Positions 19,793-28,557 of a stretch of 64,000 bases of DNA are shown piece by piece. Under the pieces are notes generated by a model that did no database searches, had not been told where the DNA came from, and saw only the letters and a program-made list of their open reading frames with translations. A program made the position numbers and the translations under genes. Each line of letters begins with the position of its first letter. Position 1 is the stretch's first letter. Origin of the DNA: Aliiruegeria sabulilitoris (GTDB taxonomy: Bacteria; Pseudomonadota; Alphaproteobacteria; Rhodobacterales; Rhodobacteraceae); contig NZ_LOAS01000014.1 in NCBI RefSeq assembly GCF_001558155.1, positions 96,884-160,883 of the forward strand, read 5' to 3'.

Positions 19793-20381
19793 TTTTTCCC
19801 GACGTTCCACCCTTAGCGTTCTACTTGCGGGCGCTGCCGCCGTGGCCATGCCGGGGGCAGCGCTGGCGCTTTCGCCCGACAAAGCCGTGCGGCTGGTCGA
19901 AGCGCTTATCGCCGATATCAACAAGGTGATTTCCTCCGGTAAATCCGAATCGGCGATGTACCGGGAATTCGAGAGAATTTTTACCCGTTATGCCGACGTG
20001 CCGACCATTGCGCGCTATTCGTTGGGCGCCGATGCCCGTCGGGCGAGCAAGGCACAGCTCAGCGCTTATACAAAGGCCTACACGGGGTATATCTCGCGCA
20101 AATACGGCAAGCGGTTCCGCGAATTCATCGGTGGCCGCCTCGAAGTGCAGGACGCCCGAACCGTGAAGAAGAGCATCGAGGTGCGCACGGTCGCGCATCT
20201 GAGGGGCGAGTCGCCTTTCAAGGTCGATTTCCTCGTGCGCGACGGGATGAGCAAGTTCTACAACATGACCATCGATGGCGTGAACATGCTGCAACTGGAG
20301 CGCACCGAGATCGGTGCGATGCTGGATCGCCGCAAGGGCAATATCGACGCGCTTATCCAGGATCTTAAGACCGCAAGCTGA
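19785..20381 (+). CDS. mlaC: MlaC-family periplasmic phospholipid-binding protein
   Basis: A protein of about 198 residues of the MlaC/Ttg2D family, which ferries phospholipid between MlaA in the outer membrane and the MlaFED complex. The start is taken as GTG 19785 because GAGGAG (19772-19777) lies seven bases upstream; it overlaps the end of mlaA by eight bases. The N-terminus has a twin arginine (FSRRSTLSVLLAG) and an Ala-rich signal ending ALA, so Tat export is possible. The body has ARYSLGADARRASKAQ, YGKRFREF and VDFLVRDGMSKFYNMTIDGVNM, typical of the family. Confidence 0.9.
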   Translation: MIDFSRRSTLSVLLAGAAAVAMPGAALALSPDKAVRLVEALIADINKVISSGKSESAMYREFERIFTRYADVPTIARYSLGADARRASKAQLSAYTKAYTGYISRKYGKRFREFIGGRLEVQDARTVKKSIEVRTVAHLRGESPFKVDFLVRDGMSKFYNMTIDGVNMLQLERTEIGAMLDRRKGNIDALIQDLKTAS

Positions 20382-20401
20382 CCCGTCGCGACGTTACGGG
20401 A

Positions 20402-20433
20402 GGCGCAGCGCCGCTTGGGAGCGGGGCTGCGCC
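20402..20433. terminator. Strong hairpin between convergent mlaC and PBP1A genes
   Basis: Outer arms 20402-20409 and 20426-20433 (8 bp, perfect) enclose inner arms 20411-20415 and 20420-20424 (5 bp). No T run follows on either strand, so it is either an imperfect bidirectional terminator or an mRNA 3'-end stabiliser. Confidence 0.5.
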
Positions 20434-20448
20434 GCATGCGCGGCAAGG

Positions 20449-22680
20449 TCAGTTGCGGCGACCGAAAATCGAACCGACATCGCGCAGGATGCGCTCCGCA
20501 AGGTTGTCCTTTTTCGGCGGTGGCGCCTGGGTGCTGCTCGATTGGGCGGTTCCTGGCGTGCCTTCGCTATGCGGATCGGGTTGAGCGGCATTCTGCGGAA
20601 TGTCCATCGGTAGGGGATTGATCGGTTTTCCCTCGTGTATCCGCACCATGGCCTCATGCCATATCTCGGTCGGCAAGCCACCGCCCGTCACGCCGGAGAG
20701 CGGTGTGTTGTCATCATACCCCATCCAGACGCCGGTGACGTAATCAGCGGTGAAGCCAATGAACCAGGCATCGCGCGCGGCTTGCGTCGTGCCTGTCTTG
20801 CCGGCCGCAGGGCGTTCCCCAAGCTTGGCCCGCTGCCCGGTACCGGCCTCGACAACCTGGTTCATCATGTAGACGAGATTGCGTGCCGCCGTATCCGAGA
20901 TCACCCTTTCGCCAAAACCGCCACCCTGGCCCATGAGCGGCTCCGAATCCCCTTCCAGCCGCAGTTCCATCAGCCCGTAGGGCGTCACCGAGCGGCCACC
21001 ATTCAGAATGCCCGCATAGGCACCCGACATCTCCAGAAGCGTCGACTCGGACACACCGAGGGCCAGTGCCGGTCCGACGGCCAGCTCGTTGTCGATGCCG
21101 AAATCCGTGGCGATCTTGCGCACGTTCTCCCGGCCCACCGCTTCGGAAACCTTGACGGCGGGGATGTTCAGGCTCTCGGCGAGCGCCTTGGTCAGCGTCA
21201 CCCGTCCCTTGAATTCGCGGCTGTAATTCTTCGGGCAGTAATTCGGCTGCCCCGGCAGCGAGATGCAATAGGGTTCGTCCACGACGGTGGCCAGCGGCGT
21301 GTAGCCGAGATCCAGCGCGGCGGCATAGACGAAGGGTTTGAAGGAGGAGCCGGTCTGGCGCTTGGCCATGGTGGCGCGGTTGAAGGCCCCCGAGACACGC
21401 GTCTCGCGCCCGCCGACCATGGCACGCACGGCGCCGTCGGCCGACATCACCACGATCGCGGCCTGCGCCTCCGACCCGTCGCGGACCTTCTCCTGGAAGA
21501 TGAACTGCAGCGCTTCCTCGGCGGAGCGCTGGATGCCCTGATCCAGCGTCGTGCGCAGGATCACGTCCTCGGTGGTGTCGCGCGTCAGGAAATTCGGGCC
21601 GGTATCCATGACCCAATCGGCGAAATAGCCGCCGGCATGCGCCTGCGCGGCCTCGCTGAGGGTGGCCGGGTTTGCCCAGGCATGATCCCGCTCGGCCTCT
21701 GTCAGGTAGCCTTGGTCATACATCAGCTTGATGATCGTATCGGCGCGGTCCTGCGAGCGCTTCAGATTGTTCGTCGGCGCGTAGCGCGTGGGCGCCTTGA
21801 GCAACCCGGCGAGCATCGCCGCCTGGCTGGGCTCAAGCTGGCTGGCCGGAACACCGAAATAGCGCTGCGATGCGGCCTCGAAGCCGCGAGCGGAAGCGCC
21901 CAGATAGGCGCGGTTGAAATAGATCACCAGGATCTCGTCCTTGGTGTATTTCAGCTCCATCGCCATCGAATAGACGGCTTCCTTGATCTTGCGGCCGATC
22001 GTGGTGCGGCGGCAATCGGCTTCGTACTCGGCTTCGTTCATACCCGTGGCGGGGTCATAGGGTACGCCCAGGCAGAGCAGCTTGGCCGTTTGCTGGGTCA
22101 GGGTGGAGCCGCCATGACCCGAGAGAGGCGAGCGCCCTTCGGAGAGGTTGATTCGGACGGCCGAGGCGATGCCGCGCGGGCTGAGGCCCAAATGCCAGTA
22201 GAATCGGCGGTCTTCCGTCGCGACGACGGCGTGTTTGGCATGGCGGGAGACCTGGCCGATATCGGTGATCGATTCGAATTGCTCGCCACGCCAGGCAAAG
22301 ACCTCGCCGTTGCGGTCCAGCAGGGTTACGGAGCCACGCGTGCGTCCGTCGATCTGCTCGGTGAAGGGCGGCAGTTGTGCATAGAAATACAGCACCGCCC
22401 CCGCGAGAATGAGGCCAAGAACAACCGAACTCCGCCAGATGGTCGACCATATCAGCCCCAGGAAGAAGCTGATCATGCCGCGAATCCAACCGATTACGCC
22501 GCGCCGCGGCGTCCGCGTTCTCTTGCGTGCCGTGGCCTTCCGACCGGTACGTTTCGCGGGAGCCGCCTTCGGCGAACTCGCCTTGGGAGAACTTTTTTTC
22601 GCGGGTTTTCTGCCGCTTCCACCAGATGGGTAGCGCTTGTCTGCCCGCAGAGTCGGGCGTTTTCCGCCTGTGGAGCTCAT
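20449..22680 (-). CDS. Class A penicillin-binding protein (PBP1A family)
   Basis: A bifunctional peptidoglycan synthase of 743 residues. A very basic cytoplasmic tail (residues 1-62, rich in Lys/Arg/Ser/Ala) precedes a membrane helix at about 85-104. The glycosyltransferase domain includes E156 in ATEDRRF and GGSTLTQQ at 190-197. The transpeptidase domain has S445-S-F-K448, S503-L-N and K628-T-G. The tail after about 690 is low complexity (Pro, Gln, Ser). The long basic N-tail is larger than in E. coli PBP1A and may bind DNA, membrane or cytoplasmic partners. Confidence 0.95.
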   Translation of the reverse strand: MSSTGGKRPTLRADKRYPSGGSGRKPAKKSSPKASSPKAAPAKRTGRKATARKRTRTPRRGVIGWIRGMISFFLGLIWSTIWRSSVVLGLILAGAVLYFYAQLPPFTEQIDGRTRGSVTLLDRNGEVFAWRGEQFESITDIGQVSRHAKHAVVATEDRRFYWHLGLSPRGIASAVRINLSEGRSPLSGHGGSTLTQQTAKLLCLGVPYDPATGMNEAEYEADCRRTTIGRKIKEAVYSMAMELKYTKDEILVIYFNRAYLGASARGFEAASQRYFGVPASQLEPSQAAMLAGLLKAPTRYAPTNNLKRSQDRADTIIKLMYDQGYLTEAERDHAWANPATLSEAAQAHAGGYFADWVMDTGPNFLTRDTTEDVILRTTLDQGIQRSAEEALQFIFQEKVRDGSEAQAAIVVMSADGAVRAMVGGRETRVSGAFNRATMAKRQTGSSFKPFVYAAALDLGYTPLATVVDEPYCISLPGQPNYCPKNYSREFKGRVTLTKALAESLNIPAVKVSEAVGRENVRKIATDFGIDNELAVGPALALGVSESTLLEMSGAYAGILNGGRSVTPYGLMELRLEGDSEPLMGQGGGFGERVISDTAARNLVYMMNQVVEAGTGQRAKLGERPAAGKTGTTQAARDAWFIGFTADYVTGVWMGYDDNTPLSGVTGGGLPTEIWHEAMVRIHEGKPINPLPMDIPQNAAQPDPHSEGTPGTAQSSSTQAPPPKKDNLAERILRDVGSIFGRRN

Positions 22681-22791
22681 TGGCGCCTCTGATCCGTTTG
22701 CTGCTCTTGTTTTAAGCCTTGTTATCTTGAAACGCGCCAGATTGGGAGCGCTCAGCGTCGGATCTGGCGTTCAGTAATAGATTAAAAATTA

Positions 22792-22824
22792 TGCACGCAA
22801 TCAAAAATGTGCAAAAATTGTGCA
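22792..22824 (+). promoter_or_regulatory. Candidate NtrC operator upstream of glnK-amtB
   Basis: TGCAC at 22792-22796 faces GTGCA at 22809-22813, and a second GTGCA lies at 22820-22824, exactly 11 bases (one helical turn) on. NtrC sites are built from GCAC/GTGC half-sites, though the usual spacing is about seven bases. The region is AT-rich and lies about 125 bases before the glnK start. I saw no sigma-54 -24/-12 pair. Confidence 0.4.
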
Positions 22825-22949
22825 ACAAGCCCGGATTTCTGCCTGTCCATTACCCCGGCGTTTCTTGAATCCCACCGCGTCCAAAGGCTGTGTTCCTCCA
22901 TCACCACACAGCCGGGGTCCTCCTCCCGGCCAATCGGAAGGGGAGCACA

Positions 22950-23288
22950 GTGAAACTCATTATTGCAGCAATCAAGCCGTTCAAGCTCGAGGAGGTGCGC
23001 GAAGCGCTCACCGCAATCGGCGTGCGCGGAATGATGGTGACCGAGATCAAGGGCTTCGGCTCGCAGTCCGGCCACACCGAAATCTATCGTGGCGCAGAAT
23101 ATGCCGTGAATTTCGTGCCGAAGATCAAGCTCGAGATCGTCGTCGCCGCCTCGATGGCCGACCAGGTTGTCGACACCATCCAGAAGACTGCCAAGACCGA
23201 CAAGATCGGCGACGGCAAGATCTTCGTTCTCGACGTCGCACAGGCCGTTCGCGTCCGTACCGGTGAAACCGACGGCGACGCGCTCTGA
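22950..23288 (+). CDS. glnK: PII nitrogen regulatory protein GlnK
   Basis: A 112-residue trimeric signal protein that senses 2-oxoglutarate, ATP/ADP and glutamine status and gates AmtB. The T-loop keeps the uridylylation site Y51 in EIYRGAEYAVNF. The C-terminal signature region VLDVAQAVRVRTGETDGDAL carries the nucleotide-binding RxRTGE. The start is GTG 22950 with GGAAGGGGAG upstream. Thirty-one bases separate it from amtB, the standard glnK-amtB operon. Confidence 0.96.
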   Translation: MKLIIAAIKPFKLEEVREALTAIGVRGMMVTEIKGFGSQSGHTEIYRGAEYAVNFVPKIKLEIVVAASMADQVVDTIQKTAKTDKIGDGKIFVLDVAQAVRVRTGETDGDAL

Positions 23289-23319
23289 GCCCAGGTCCAA
23301 ACAGGGAAAACAAGACGAC

Positions 23320-24654
23320 ATGAAACTTACCAAGTTCATTCCTGCGATTGCCGCGGCCGCCACGCTGGTCCCCGCTCTCGCTTTCGCGCAGGATGCCGCC
23401 GAGGCCGCCTCCGCGGCGCCGGGCGAGCAGACCGCCTATATTCTTACCACTGTCCTCTTCCTCGTGGGCGGCTTCCTGGTTTTCTGGATGGCCGCGGGCT
23501 TCGCCATGCTCGAAGCCGGCCTGGTGCGTTCCAAGAACGTCACCATGCAGCTGACCAAGAACGTGGCGCTCTTCTCTCTCGCCGCGATTCTCTATTACCT
23601 TGTCGGCTTCAACCTGATGTACCCGGGCGATGCCTGGATCATCCCGGGTGTGCTCGGCAGCTTCTCCATCACGTCGCTTGAGCCTGTTGGCCTGGCTGCG
23701 GAAGATGCAGCACTCGACTATGCTTCCGTCGGCTCCGACTTCTTCTTCCAGCTGATGTTCTGCGCCACCACCGCGTCGATCGTCTCCGGTACGCTGGCCG
23801 AGCGTATCAAGCTGTGGCCCTTCCTGGTCTTCACGATCATTTTGACCGGCTTCTTCTACCCGATTGAGGCGTCCTGGCAGTGGGGCGGCGGCTTCCTGTC
23901 CGAGATGGGCTTCTCCGACTTCGCCGGTTCGACCCTGGTGCACGCTGCTGGTGGTTTCGCCGCCCTCGCTGGCGCCATCATCCTCGGCCCGCGTATCGGC
24001 AAGTACAAGGACGGTCGCGTGCATCCGTTCCCGGGTTCCAACCTCGCGCTGGCCACTCTGGGTACGTTCATCCTGTGGCTCGGCTGGTTCGGTTTCAATG
24101 GCGGCTCGCAGCTGGCCATGGGCACCGTCTCTGACGTGACCGACGTTTCCCGCATCTTCGCCAACACCAACACGGCGGCTGCCGGTGGTGCCATCGCCGC
24201 GCTGATCATGACCCAGGTCATGTATGGCAAGGTCGACCTGACCATGGTCCTCAACGGCGCGCTGGCCGGCCTGGTGTCCATCACCGCCGAACCGCTGATG
24301 CCGTCGCTGACCGAAGCCACCCTGATCGGTGCGGTCGGTGGTGTGATCGTGGTCTTCGCGGTCCCGATGCTCGACAAGATGAAGATCGACGACGTGGTCG
24401 GCGCCATCCCGGTGCACCTGATCGCCGGCTTCTGGGGTACGTTCATCGTTGCCTGGTCGAACCCGGAAACGTCCTACATCACCCAGATCATCGGTTTCGC
24501 AACCATCGGCGCCTTCATGTTCGTTGTCTCCGCGATCATGTGGTTCATCCTGAAAGTCACCATGGGTATCCGCGTCGATCCGGAAGCCGAGATCAACGGT
24601 CTCGACATCCACGAACTGGGCATCGAAGCCTACCCCGAGTTCCACAAAGGCTGA
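23320..24654 (+). CDS. amtB: Ammonium transporter AmtB
   Basis: A 444-residue ammonium channel. Residues about 1-24 are a cleavable signal peptide, unusual among membrane proteins but typical of Amt. Eleven transmembrane helices follow, with the signature DFAGSTLVHAAGGFAALAGA (first pore histidine), the second histidine in IPVHLIAGFWGT, and AGFAMLEAGLVRSKN near the N-terminus. The start at 23320 is preceded by AGGGAAAA. It should be expressed under nitrogen limitation and blocked by unmodified GlnK. A clear terminator follows. Confidence 0.97.
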   Translation: MKLTKFIPAIAAAATLVPALAFAQDAAEAASAAPGEQTAYILTTVLFLVGGFLVFWMAAGFAMLEAGLVRSKNVTMQLTKNVALFSLAAILYYLVGFNLMYPGDAWIIPGVLGSFSITSLEPVGLAAEDAALDYASVGSDFFFQLMFCATTASIVSGTLAERIKLWPFLVFTIILTGFFYPIEASWQWGGGFLSEMGFSDFAGSTLVHAAGGFAALAGAIILGPRIGKYKDGRVHPFPGSNLALATLGTFILWLGWFGFNGGSQLAMGTVSDVTDVSRIFANTNTAAAGGAIAALIMTQVMYGKVDLTMVLNGALAGLVSITAEPLMPSLTEATLIGAVGGVIVVFAVPMLDKMKIDDVVGAIPVHLIAGFWGTFIVAWSNPETSYITQIIGFATIGAFMFVVSAIMWFILKVTMGIRVDPEAEINGLDIHELGIEAYPEFHKG

Positions 24655-24678
24655 CCTCCCTTCCTGTCAGCCAAGACT

Positions 24679-24710
24679 GGCCCCGGATGCATCGCATCCG
24701 GGGCCTTTTT
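24679..24710 (+). terminator. Rho-independent terminator of glnK-amtB
   Basis: A perfect 12-bp stem (24679-24690 with 24694-24705, loop ATC) is followed by TTTTT (24706-24710), 24 bases after the amtB stop. This is the best terminator in the window. Confidence 0.93.
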
Positions 24711-24738
24711 GTTCCCGGAAACGACCCTTCGGATCGTG

Positions 24739-24770
24739 CCTCCGGCGGAGGAATTTACTTGAAAGATGAA
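24739..24770. repeat. Intergenic hairpin + GAAAGATGA module, copy A
   Basis: A small hairpin (CCTCC-GGC-GGAGG, 24739-24751) is followed by an AATTTACTT stretch and then GAAAGATGA (24761-24769). A second hairpin followed by ATATTTGTC and GAAAGATGA occurs at 35236-35281. The shared layout suggests a dispersed element; copy number cannot be judged from one window. Confidence 0.45.
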
Positions 24771-24786
24771 GAGCCAGGCGCGCTGT

Positions 24787-25173
24787 TCAGCCGTTCTTGC
24801 CAGGGACGCGAACCGTATTCCCGGTCGCCATGTCCGTGCCCATATAGGCCTGCCCCTCGTTCTTCCAGGCGGCGAACCCGCCGGCCATATGTGCAACCGG
24901 CGCAAAGCCCGCCTGCAGCGCGGCGCGGGCGACCTTTTCGGAACGGATGCCCGAGCCGCAATGGAAGACGATCCGCTTGCCTTCCTGCGAGGGCAGCCGT
25001 TCGGCTTCGAAGAAATGCATCGGCAGCAGCAGGGCGCCGCGAATGTGCTCGAAGGCGTATTCCTGGATGGTGCGCACGTCGATAATGGCGACTTCGCCGG
25101 CACGCATTGCCGTGGCGACCTCGTCGGGGGTCCAGGTTTCCAGGTCGCCGTACGGGGTGGATTCGATTTGCAT
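24787..25173 (-). CDS. Single-domain rhodanese-like sulfurtransferase
   Basis: A 128-residue protein with one rhodanese domain. The active-site loop is HCGSGIRSEK with catalytic C72, and the fold markers are DVRTIQEYAFEHIRGALLLP and MAGGFAAWKNEG. It could carry sulfane sulfur from thiosulfate or persulfides to an acceptor. ATG 25173 is chosen because AGGAG lies six bases upstream; the earlier in-frame ATG at 25179 directly abuts that site. It stands alone after the amtB terminator. Confidence 0.9.
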   Translation of the reverse strand: MQIESTPYGDLETWTPDEVATAMRAGEVAIIDVRTIQEYAFEHIRGALLLPMHFFEAERLPSQEGKRIVFHCGSGIRSEKVARAALQAGFAPVAHMAGGFAAWKNEGQAYMGTDMATGNTVRVPGKNG

Positions 25174-25268
25174 GATCATCTCCTGAGCATGATGGAGGGG
25201 CTATGCTGCGAGATTTGGTCCCGCCTTGCCGGCGGGTCAATCAAAAAAGCTGTGTGTCAAATGTTCTT

Positions 25269-26453
25269 TTAGCCCAGAACCCGGGCAATGGCGCTCGCGG
25301 CAGGGCGGACCGTTTCCGCAACGAGGCCCGCCATGTTGATGCGGCCGTCGCCGATCATGTAGACAGCGTGGTCGCGGCGAAGCTGTTCGACCTGTTCCTC
25401 GCTGGCCGGCAGGCGCGAGAACATGCCCTTCTGGGAGAGGAGATAATCGAAGCGATCCGACTGCGTTTCCAGTTTCAGAGCCTTGGCGAGGGCCTCGCGC
25501 ATGGCAAGGACGCGGTTGCGCATTTCACGCAATTCGTCTGTCCAATCTGCCCGAAGGGACGGGTCGGTGAGAATGTCGGTCACGACCCGGGCGCCATGAT
25601 CGGGCGGGAAGGCGTAGGATTGCCGGTTGAGCCATGCCAGCGTTCCCTGAACCGCCAAGGTGATGGCCGGGGTTTGCGTAACGACGAGCAACAGGCCGAC
25701 CCTGTCGCGGTAGAGCCCGAAATTCTTCGATGCGGATACGGTCAGCAGCAGTTCGGGCATGGCGGCAGCGAGCAGCCGCAGCCCGGCAACATCTTCTTCC
25801 AGCCCGAGCCCGAAGCCCTGATAGGCGAGGTCGACCATCGGAACCGCACCCGTCCGGGACAGGGTATCTGCAATCTCCTGCCAGTCCGGCAGGTCCAGAT
25901 CGGTGCCGGTCGGGTTGTGACAACAGCCGTGCAACAGCACCACGTCGCCGCGCTTGACCGCCGCCAGATCGGAAAGCATCCCCTCCCGGTCCAGCCCGCC
26001 GGTCGCCGCATCGTAGTAGCGATAGGGTTGCCAGCGGATGTTCAGCGTGTCGAGAATTGCCTCGTGATTGGGCCATGTCGGCGCCGATGTGTGAACGGTC
26101 ACGTCCGGGTTCTGCACCTTCAGCAACTCGAAGGCCTGCCGCACGGCGCCGGTTCCGCCCGGCGTGGCCAGCCCGGCGACGCGGTCGGCGGCAACGGAGT
26201 TGCCCAACGTCAGCTGTCGAAGGGCGGCGTGGAAGGCCGGATCGCCGGCGAGGCCGACATAGCCCTTGGTCGCCTGTTCTTCCAGCAACCTGCGTTCGGC
26301 TGCCTTCACGGCGGTCATGACGGGTGTAAGGCCCTCCGGCGTGCGATAGACGCCGACGCCGAGGTCGATCTTCCCTTCGCGGGGGTCGTCCGCGAACACC
26401 TTCATCACCCGGAGAATCTTGTCGGCCGCCGGAGCCTTGTGGGTTTCGAACAT
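25269..26453 (-). CDS. Aromatic/aspartate aminotransferase (TyrB/AspC family)
   Basis: A 394-residue PLP enzyme of aminotransferase class Ia. K243 in SASKNFGLYRDRVG binds PLP. Other family features are LGVGVYRTPEG, GTGAVRQAF, HNPTGTD (PLP-contacting Asn) and MVDLAYQGFG. Its length matches the 396-397 residues of E. coli AspC and TyrB. It probably makes phenylalanine, tyrosine and/or aspartate from their 2-oxo acids with glutamate as donor; preference cannot be told from sequence alone. It is eight bases downstream of the acetyltransferase gene, so they may share a transcript. Confidence 0.92.
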   Translation of the reverse strand: MFETHKAPAADKILRVMKVFADDPREGKIDLGVGVYRTPEGLTPVMTAVKAAERRLLEEQATKGYVGLAGDPAFHAALRQLTLGNSVAADRVAGLATPGGTGAVRQAFELLKVQNPDVTVHTSAPTWPNHEAILDTLNIRWQPYRYYDAATGGLDREGMLSDLAAVKRGDVVLLHGCCHNPTGTDLDLPDWQEIADTLSRTGAVPMVDLAYQGFGLGLEEDVAGLRLLAAAMPELLLTVSASKNFGLYRDRVGLLLVVTQTPAITLAVQGTLAWLNRQSYAFPPDHGARVVTDILTDPSLRADWTDELREMRNRVLAMREALAKALKLETQSDRFDYLLSQKGMFSRLPASEEQVEQLRRDHAVYMIGDGRINMAGLVAETVRPAASAIARVLG

Positions 26454-26461
26454 GGAAGTCC

Positions 26462-27028
26462 TCAGTCGGGGATGCGGCTGGCGTCAACGTCCCGTTTCAG
26501 GACGCGCCGGTGCTCGGTGCGCAGTACCGGATCGAATCCGCAGCGCTGGTAGGTCTGTAGCGCGCGGGGATGATCGAGCGTATTGGTGTTCACGGTGAGC
26601 TTCTTGACGCCCGGCAGGTCCCACGCGGTCAATACCGCGTTTTGCAACAGGAACCGGCCAAGGCCACGGCCGATCGCCTGCGGCACCAACCCGAAATAGG
26701 CCAGATGACAGATGCTCGGCTTGCGGTGGTCCAGCATGAAGAACCCATGCGGCCAGCCCTTGCGCATCAAGGTGTAGAGCGAGGTTGCCGGGTCGGCGAG
26801 CCACTCGGACAATTCGTCCTCAGTCTTGTCATGCATGTCTTCCCAGGCATAGTCCCGCCCCACGGCATCGTAGAGCATCAGAAAGAACCAGGCGGGCGGG
26901 GTGTCGGCCTTGAGCAACGAGGCGGGTTCGCCTGTTGGCTCGTGCGGCCAGCCATAGGAGGGCCGCTCGGTCATTTCCAGCCAGGTGACGGTGTACTGAA
27001 TCTCGGTGCCGGCCGGAGTAATGCTCAT
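26462..27028 (-). CDS. GNAT-family N-acetyltransferase
   Basis: A 188-residue acetyltransferase. The acetyl-CoA loop is seen as LVPQAIGRGLGRFLLQNAV (Q/RxxGxG/A type), followed by VNTNTLDHPRALQTYQRCGF, the usual C-terminal strand and helix. The substrate is unknown. The start ATG 27028 overlaps the stop of the mercaptopyruvate sulfurtransferase (ATGA); an upstream in-frame start would lie inside that gene. Confidence 0.85.
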   Translation of the reverse strand: MSITPAGTEIQYTVTWLEMTERPSYGWPHEPTGEPASLLKADTPPAWFFLMLYDAVGRDYAWEDMHDKTEDELSEWLADPATSLYTLMRKGWPHGFFMLDHRKPSICHLAYFGLVPQAIGRGLGRFLLQNAVLTAWDLPGVKKLTVNTNTLDHPRALQTYQRCGFDPVLRTEHRRVLKRDVDASRIPD

Positions 27029-27876
27029 CCCGTTGCGACCTTCAGATCGGAATAGGCGCCCCATTCCGCCCAGGACCCGTCATAGAGCGCGTTCTGGGTA
27101 TGGCCGAGCCGTGTGAGTGCCAGCGAAATGACCGCGGCAGAAACGCCGGAGCCGCAGGTGGTGATGGCGGGCTTGTCGAGATCGACGCCGGCGCCGGTCA
27201 GGATGCGGCGCAGGGCGTCGGTGGATTTCATCGTCCCGTCATCATTGGAAAGCGACGCCCAGGGGATGTTGATCGAGCCGGGGATGTGGCCGGACGCAAG
27301 GCCCGGGCGCGGTTCTGGATCCACACCCTTGAAACGGCCCTCGGGGCGGGCGTCGAGGATCTGCCAGTCGCCCAGCTTGGCCGCGAGCGAAACCTGCGTC
27401 ACGTCCTTGACCATATGCGACTGGCGGCGGACCGTGATGTGGCGCTCGCGGATCGTCGGCGGCATGTCTTCGATCTTCCGGCCCTCGGATTTCCACTTGG
27501 CGAAACCGCCGTCCAGCACGGCAATGTCGGAATGCCCCATGAGGCGGAACAGCCACCAGACCCGCGGGGCGGAGAAGATCCCCATCCCGTCATAGACGAC
27601 AATCTGGTGCCCGTCGCCAACGCCCAGCTTGCGCATGCGGGAGATGAATTTTTCCGGCGGCGGAACCATGTGCGGCAGGCTGGAGCGCAGGTCCGAAATC
27701 TCGTCGATATCGAAGAACCGGGCGCCGGGAATGTGGCCCGCTTCGTACTCGGCACGCGCGTCACGTCCCATCGCGGGCAGATACCATGATGCATCCATCA
27801 CCCGCAGGTCCGGATTGTGCAAATGGGCGTCCAGCCACTCGGTGCTGACAAGCGTTTTCGGGTCGCTATTGTCCAT
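27025..27876 (-). CDS. sseA: 3-mercaptopyruvate sulfurtransferase
   Basis: A two-domain rhodanese family protein of 283 residues. The N-terminal domain (about 1-140) is catalytically silent and the C-terminal domain carries C241 in CGSGVSA, close to the CG[S/T]GVT loop that distinguishes mercaptopyruvate from thiosulfate sulfurtransferases. Early motifs VMDASWYLP and EAGHIPGARFFDIDEISD are typical of SseA. ATG 27876 is preceded by GGGAGG at six bases; the longer in-frame start at 27936 lacks this. It is cotranscribed with the GNAT gene. Confidence 0.93.
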   Translation of the reverse strand: MDNSDPKTLVSTEWLDAHLHNPDLRVMDASWYLPAMGRDARAEYEAGHIPGARFFDIDEISDLRSSLPHMVPPPEKFISRMRKLGVGDGHQIVVYDGMGIFSAPRVWWLFRLMGHSDIAVLDGGFAKWKSEGRKIEDMPPTIRERHITVRRQSHMVKDVTQVSLAAKLGDWQILDARPEGRFKGVDPEPRPGLASGHIPGSINIPWASLSNDDGTMKSTDALRRILTGAGVDLDKPAITTCGSGVSAAVISLALTRLGHTQNALYDGSWAEWGAYSDLKVATG

Positions 27877-27956
27877 ATCGGCCTCCCAGCTCGGCTCTCG
27901 TCCAAAATTGCTAAGCCCGGACGGGGGCGGGTGCAAGGGTAACCGGCCCGGCGGCG

Positions 27957-28430
27957 CTATTCTCCGTGCCGAAGAAGGCGCTGTTTCTGGCGGTTCCAGT
28001 CGCGCTTGGCCTCGGTTGCACGCTTGTCCTGGTTCTGCTTGCCCTTGGCGATGCCAATCTTGATCTTCGCCATGCCCTTGTGGTTGAAATAGAGCACCAG
28101 CGGCACGAGCGTCATGCCCTTGCGCTGCGTGTCATTCCACAACCGGCTGAGTTCCTTGCGCGAAACCAGCAGCTTGCGCCGCCGCCGCTCTTCATGGCCG
28201 AACATCGCGCGGTCATAAGGCGCGATATAGCTGTTTACCAGCCACAGCTCGCCGTTTTCCACCGCGGCATAGCTCTCGGCAATATTGGCCGAGGTCGTGC
28301 GCAGACTCTTCACCTCGGACCCTGTCAGGATAATGCCGCACTCTACGTCATCCTCGATGGCATAGTCGTAGCGGGCACGCCGGTTCTCGGCGATTACCTT
28401 GTAGTTGGGATTGTCCTTCGGTTTGGCCAT
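27957..28430 (-). CDS. smpB: SsrA-binding protein SmpB
   Basis: A 157-residue RNA-binding protein that delivers tmRNA to stalled ribosomes. The beta-barrel motifs [30 protein letters not shown] and YIAPY are intact, as is the C-terminal helix region with [17 protein letters not shown] that probes the mRNA channel. The start [17 protein letters not shown] is the conventional one; the in-frame extension to 28484 is not needed. dapA lies upstream, separated by a glutathione transferase gene. Confidence 0.97.
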   Translation of the reverse strand: MAKPKDNPNYKVIAENRRARYDYAIEDDVECGIILTGSEVKSLRTTSANIAESYAAVENGELWLVNSYIAPYDRAMFGHEERRRRKLLVSRKELSRLWNDTQRKGMTLVPLVLYFNHKGMAKIKIGIAKGKQNQDKRATEAKRDWNRQKQRLLRHGE

Positions 28431-28557
28431 GGTGCCGGGATATAGGCGCTTTGCAGGAGAGTTCCAAGAGAGGCTTTGCTGCACCGAGGTCGGTTGTCGG
28501 AGAAAGTACGGGCCTTTTCTTTCGAATGAAGGTCCGTGACGGGGTGGTTGCGGCGCT

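Noticed and set aside
20635-22692. 685-codon open frame on the plus strand
   Set aside because: It is antisense to the PBP1A gene, whose motifs are complete; the plus-strand translation has no recognisable domain.
22681-22949. Sigma-54 promoter ahead of glnK
   Set aside because: No GG-N10-GC pair in a TGGCAC/TTGC context could be found in the gap.
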